From positions 62,001 to 126,000 of IMG/VR virus record IMGVR_UViG_3300024503_000441: a DNA stretch of 64,000 nucleotides; one strand, 5' to 3'. The position numbers and the translations under genes were made by a program. The DNA comes from a virus. The notes below the pieces were generated by a model that saw only the letters and a program-made list of their open reading frames with translations, ran no database searches and was not told where the DNA came from. Below, in pieces: positions 63,126 through 64,000 of this stretch. Numbering within the stretch: the first letter of the stretch is position 1; every line of letters begins with the position of its first letter.

Positions 63126-63446
63126 TTAGTCGCCGCGCACATCTGTGTTGAGCGTGGGCTTAATTTCGCGCCGGATGCGTACCTCTTCTTTATGTGCCGC
63201 AGCTTTGCCTCGGATCACAGCATGTACTATGATAGTGATGTCATCCTTGCTCGCGACATCTCGCAGAGCGCAGCACAGGGCCCAATCTTTGTTCTCTGAA
63301 TGGGCACGATAGAAGTGCTTGGCAGCGCGAGCACGTACACTCTTATTAATAGTAGTCTCAGTCTTAGCTGTAACGCCGATGTAGTTGCCCGCAGGTACCT
63401 GCAGCTCGTATACGATGTGATTCCGGTCTGTACGTTTGGCCCGCAT
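63126..63446 (-). CDS. GIY-YIG-like protein, 106 aa
   Basis: The ATG at 63446 follows AAGGAGCGAGCA. VYELQVPAGNYIGVTAKTETTINKSVRARAAKHFYRA and AAHKEEVRIRREIKPTLNTDVRG give the GIY-YIG order: a first Tyr-Glu strand, an YIG-type second motif, an Arg helix and a C-terminal E...I...PTLN(T/D). The first motif is YEL, not GIY, so nuclease activity is uncertain. It may be a homing or host-degrading nuclease. Confidence 0.72.
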   Translation of the reverse strand: MRAKRTDRNHIVYELQVPAGNYIGVTAKTETTINKSVRARAAKHFYRAHSENKDWALCCALRDVASKDDITIIVHAVIRGKAAAHKEEVRIRREIKPTLNTDVRGD

Positions 63447-63470
63447 TGCTCGCTCCTTCATTATGCATAT

Positions 63471-63499
63471 AGTATAGCACCCCTAGCCCAATCTGTCAA
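63471..63499 (-). promoter_or_regulatory. sigma70 promoter
   Basis: TTGACA (63494-63499), spacer 17, TATACT (63471-63476). Rightmost of the array. Confidence 0.9.
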
Positions 63500-63527
63500 C
63501 CAAAATCGCCAACTCGTTTAAAAAAAG

Positions 63528-63548
63528 TTATCCACAGGGTTATCCACA
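63528..63548 (+). other. Two tandem perfect DnaA boxes
   Basis: TTATCCACA at 63528-63536 and again at 63540-63548, same orientation, 12-bp repeat. TTATCCACA is the tightest-binding DnaA consensus. A run of A (63520-63526) lies next to them. The 63500-63636 stretch has no gene. Confidence 0.8.
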
Positions 63549-63602
63549 GTCTAGGAGATTCCCCGGAGCTAGCTCACGTGCTGCGCATACCTCGACCCAT
63601 GA

Positions 63603-63636
63603 CCCCGGTCAATTCGCAGCACATGCAGCCTCGGGG
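63603..63636 (-). repeat. CCCCGGTCAATTCGC element, copy 2
   Basis: CCCCGGTCAATTCGC-x-GCA closed by CGGGG, as at 55756. The inner part differs (ACATGCAGCCT), so only the left 19 bases and closing arm are shared. It lies between the DnaA boxes and a small membrane-protein gene. Confidence 0.65.
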
Positions 63637-63783
63637 TCAAGGTCCTCGCAGGGCCCAGGCAACTAGTACAGCGAGCGCAGCTAGAACTCCCACGATGACC
63701 GCACACTGCTGCACGGGCCACAACTCCGCGAACCAACGTTTGACATCGTCTAGGGGGTCCATGGGATTAGGAGATCTCTTCAT
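63637..63783 (-). CDS. Small C-terminal-anchor membrane protein, 48 aa
   Basis: MKRSPNPMDPLDDVKRWFAEL is followed by one hydrophobic helix (CAVIVGVLAALAVLVAWAL). The ATG at 63762 is an alternative start. There is no strong ribosome site and no own sigma70 promoter; it may be co-transcribed with the upstream tRNA. Not recognised. Confidence 0.5.
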   Translation of the reverse strand: MKRSPNPMDPLDDVKRWFAELWPVQQCAVIVGVLAALAVLVAWALRGP

Positions 63784-63786
63784 AGT

Positions 63787-63805
63787 TGCTGCTGTAGCTG
63801 CTGTT
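63787..63805. repeat. 19-bp direct repeat left of the tRNA
   Basis: TGCTGCTGTAGCTGCTGTT, identical to 63902-63920. It lies 7 bases from the 3' end of the tRNA gene. Confidence 0.85.
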
Positions 63806-63812
63806 GTTGTGA

Positions 63813-63889
63813 TGGTGGGCCCACTTGGATTCGAACCAAGGACCAATGGATTATGAGTCCACTGCTCTAACCGTCTGAGCTATAGGCCC
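63813..63889 (-). tRNA. tRNA with CAT anticodon (Ile2-like, or Met)
   Basis: 77 bases including encoded CCA. The acceptor pairs GGGCCTA with TGGGCCC, the D arm is AGCTCAG..., the anticodon loop CTCATAA (CAT), the variable loop TTGGTC region and the T arm CTTGG-TTCGAAT-CCAAG. The GACTCATAATC...TTGGTC stretch is closer to bacterial tRNA-Ile2 than to elongator Met; the Ile2 identity needs host lysidine modification. It would help translate AUA codons. Confidence 0.92.
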
Positions 63890-63901
63890 CCCGGAAAACT
63901 C

Positions 63902-63920
63902 TGCTGCTGTAGCTGCTGTT
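63902..63920. repeat. 19-bp direct repeat right of the tRNA
   Basis: Identical to 63787-63805. Its last base is the first base of the reversed stop codon of the next gene. Confidence 0.85.
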
Positions 63921-64000
63921 TATATAAGTCCCGTGTTCCGGGCTTCGCGTAGATCTTCTTCTACTTCTTCAGTCATGCGATCCCTCATGTCATGCTGCTT
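63920..64000 (-). CDS. 3' end of a minus-strand protein (5' partial)
   Basis: The open frame runs from the window edge to a TAA at 63920. The visible end includes MTEEVEEDLREARNTGLI, an acidic helical tail. Internal ATGs at 63985 and 63973 could be starts of a tiny gene, but an open frame to the edge makes a longer gene likely. Not identifiable. Confidence 0.45.
   Translation of the reverse strand, partial: KQHDMRDRMTEEVEEDLREARNTGLI

Noticed and set aside
1-64000. CRISPR array, integrase, transposase or other signs of lysogeny
   Set aside because: No regularly spaced repeats, no integrase or transposase motifs, no repressor-operator region; gene content is that of a lytic T4-like phage.

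Overview
This window is a 64 kb piece of a tailed, T4-like (contractile-tail) bacteriophage genome. The evidence is the set of T4 homologues that can be read directly: neck proteins gp13 and gp14, tail terminator gp15, sheath gp18, tube gp19, head-completion gp4, terminase gp16/gp17, single-strand binding gp32, UvsX, UvsY, UvsW, clamp-loader gp62, primase gp61 and helicase gp41. The host is not named by the sequence. Consensus sigma70-type promoters, cleavable signal peptides, a lipobox protein and lipopolysaccharide-style sugar genes point to a Gram-negative bacterium. The gene set resembles T4-like phages of aquatic bacteria (cyanophage and pelagiphage relatives).

Layout. (1) 1-24 kb is the virion and packaging block: a giant repetitive fibre or baseplate protein cut by the window start, a minus-strand block with gp15 and gp14, then gp13, a dNMP kinase, an HNH gene on the opposite strand, gp18, gp19, a tube-like protein, gp4, gp16 and gp17, and three small exported proteins. 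Most of these genes start just after a T4-type late motif, TAAATA. (2) 23.7-27 kb holds recombination genes: gp32, UvsX, UvsY. (3) 26.8-34.3 kb is a ten-gene sugar cassette: SDR epimerase, seven glycosyltransferase-like proteins in three families, an FkbM methyltransferase and a nucleotidyltransferase-cupin fusion. (4) 34.3-47.4 kb is replication: UvsW, gp62, a miniature C-family polymerase-like protein, primase, an O-carbamoyltransferase, helicase gp41 and small proteins. (5) 47.4-50.4 kb is a mixed-strand transition with small membrane proteins, an IscA-like protein and an endonuclease VII. (6) 50.5-63.5 kb is an early region. Nearly all genes are on the minus strand, and 22 near-consensus sigma70 promoters drive one to three genes each. 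It contains a MoxR AAA+ ATPase, a metallopeptidase-like/VWA protein and a second AAA+ ATPase. (7) The right end has two tandem perfect DnaA boxes, an Ile2/Met-type tRNA (CAT) flanked by 19-bp direct repeats, and the 3' end of another minus-strand gene.

How it works together (inference): early minus-strand genes fire at once from strong host-type promoters and remodel the host. Plus-strand sigma70 promoters start the gp32, gp41, gp61 and UvsW operons. Late TAAATA promoters then switch on virion genes. An unusual theme is that both promoter classes often sit so close to the start codon that the mRNA should begin at the AUG itself. The most interesting items are this predicted leaderless transcription, the mini-DnaE protein, the MoxR/VWA module, the DnaA boxes, and promoters whose spacers are terminator hairpins. 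Functional calls come from recognising motifs by eye; no database search was run.
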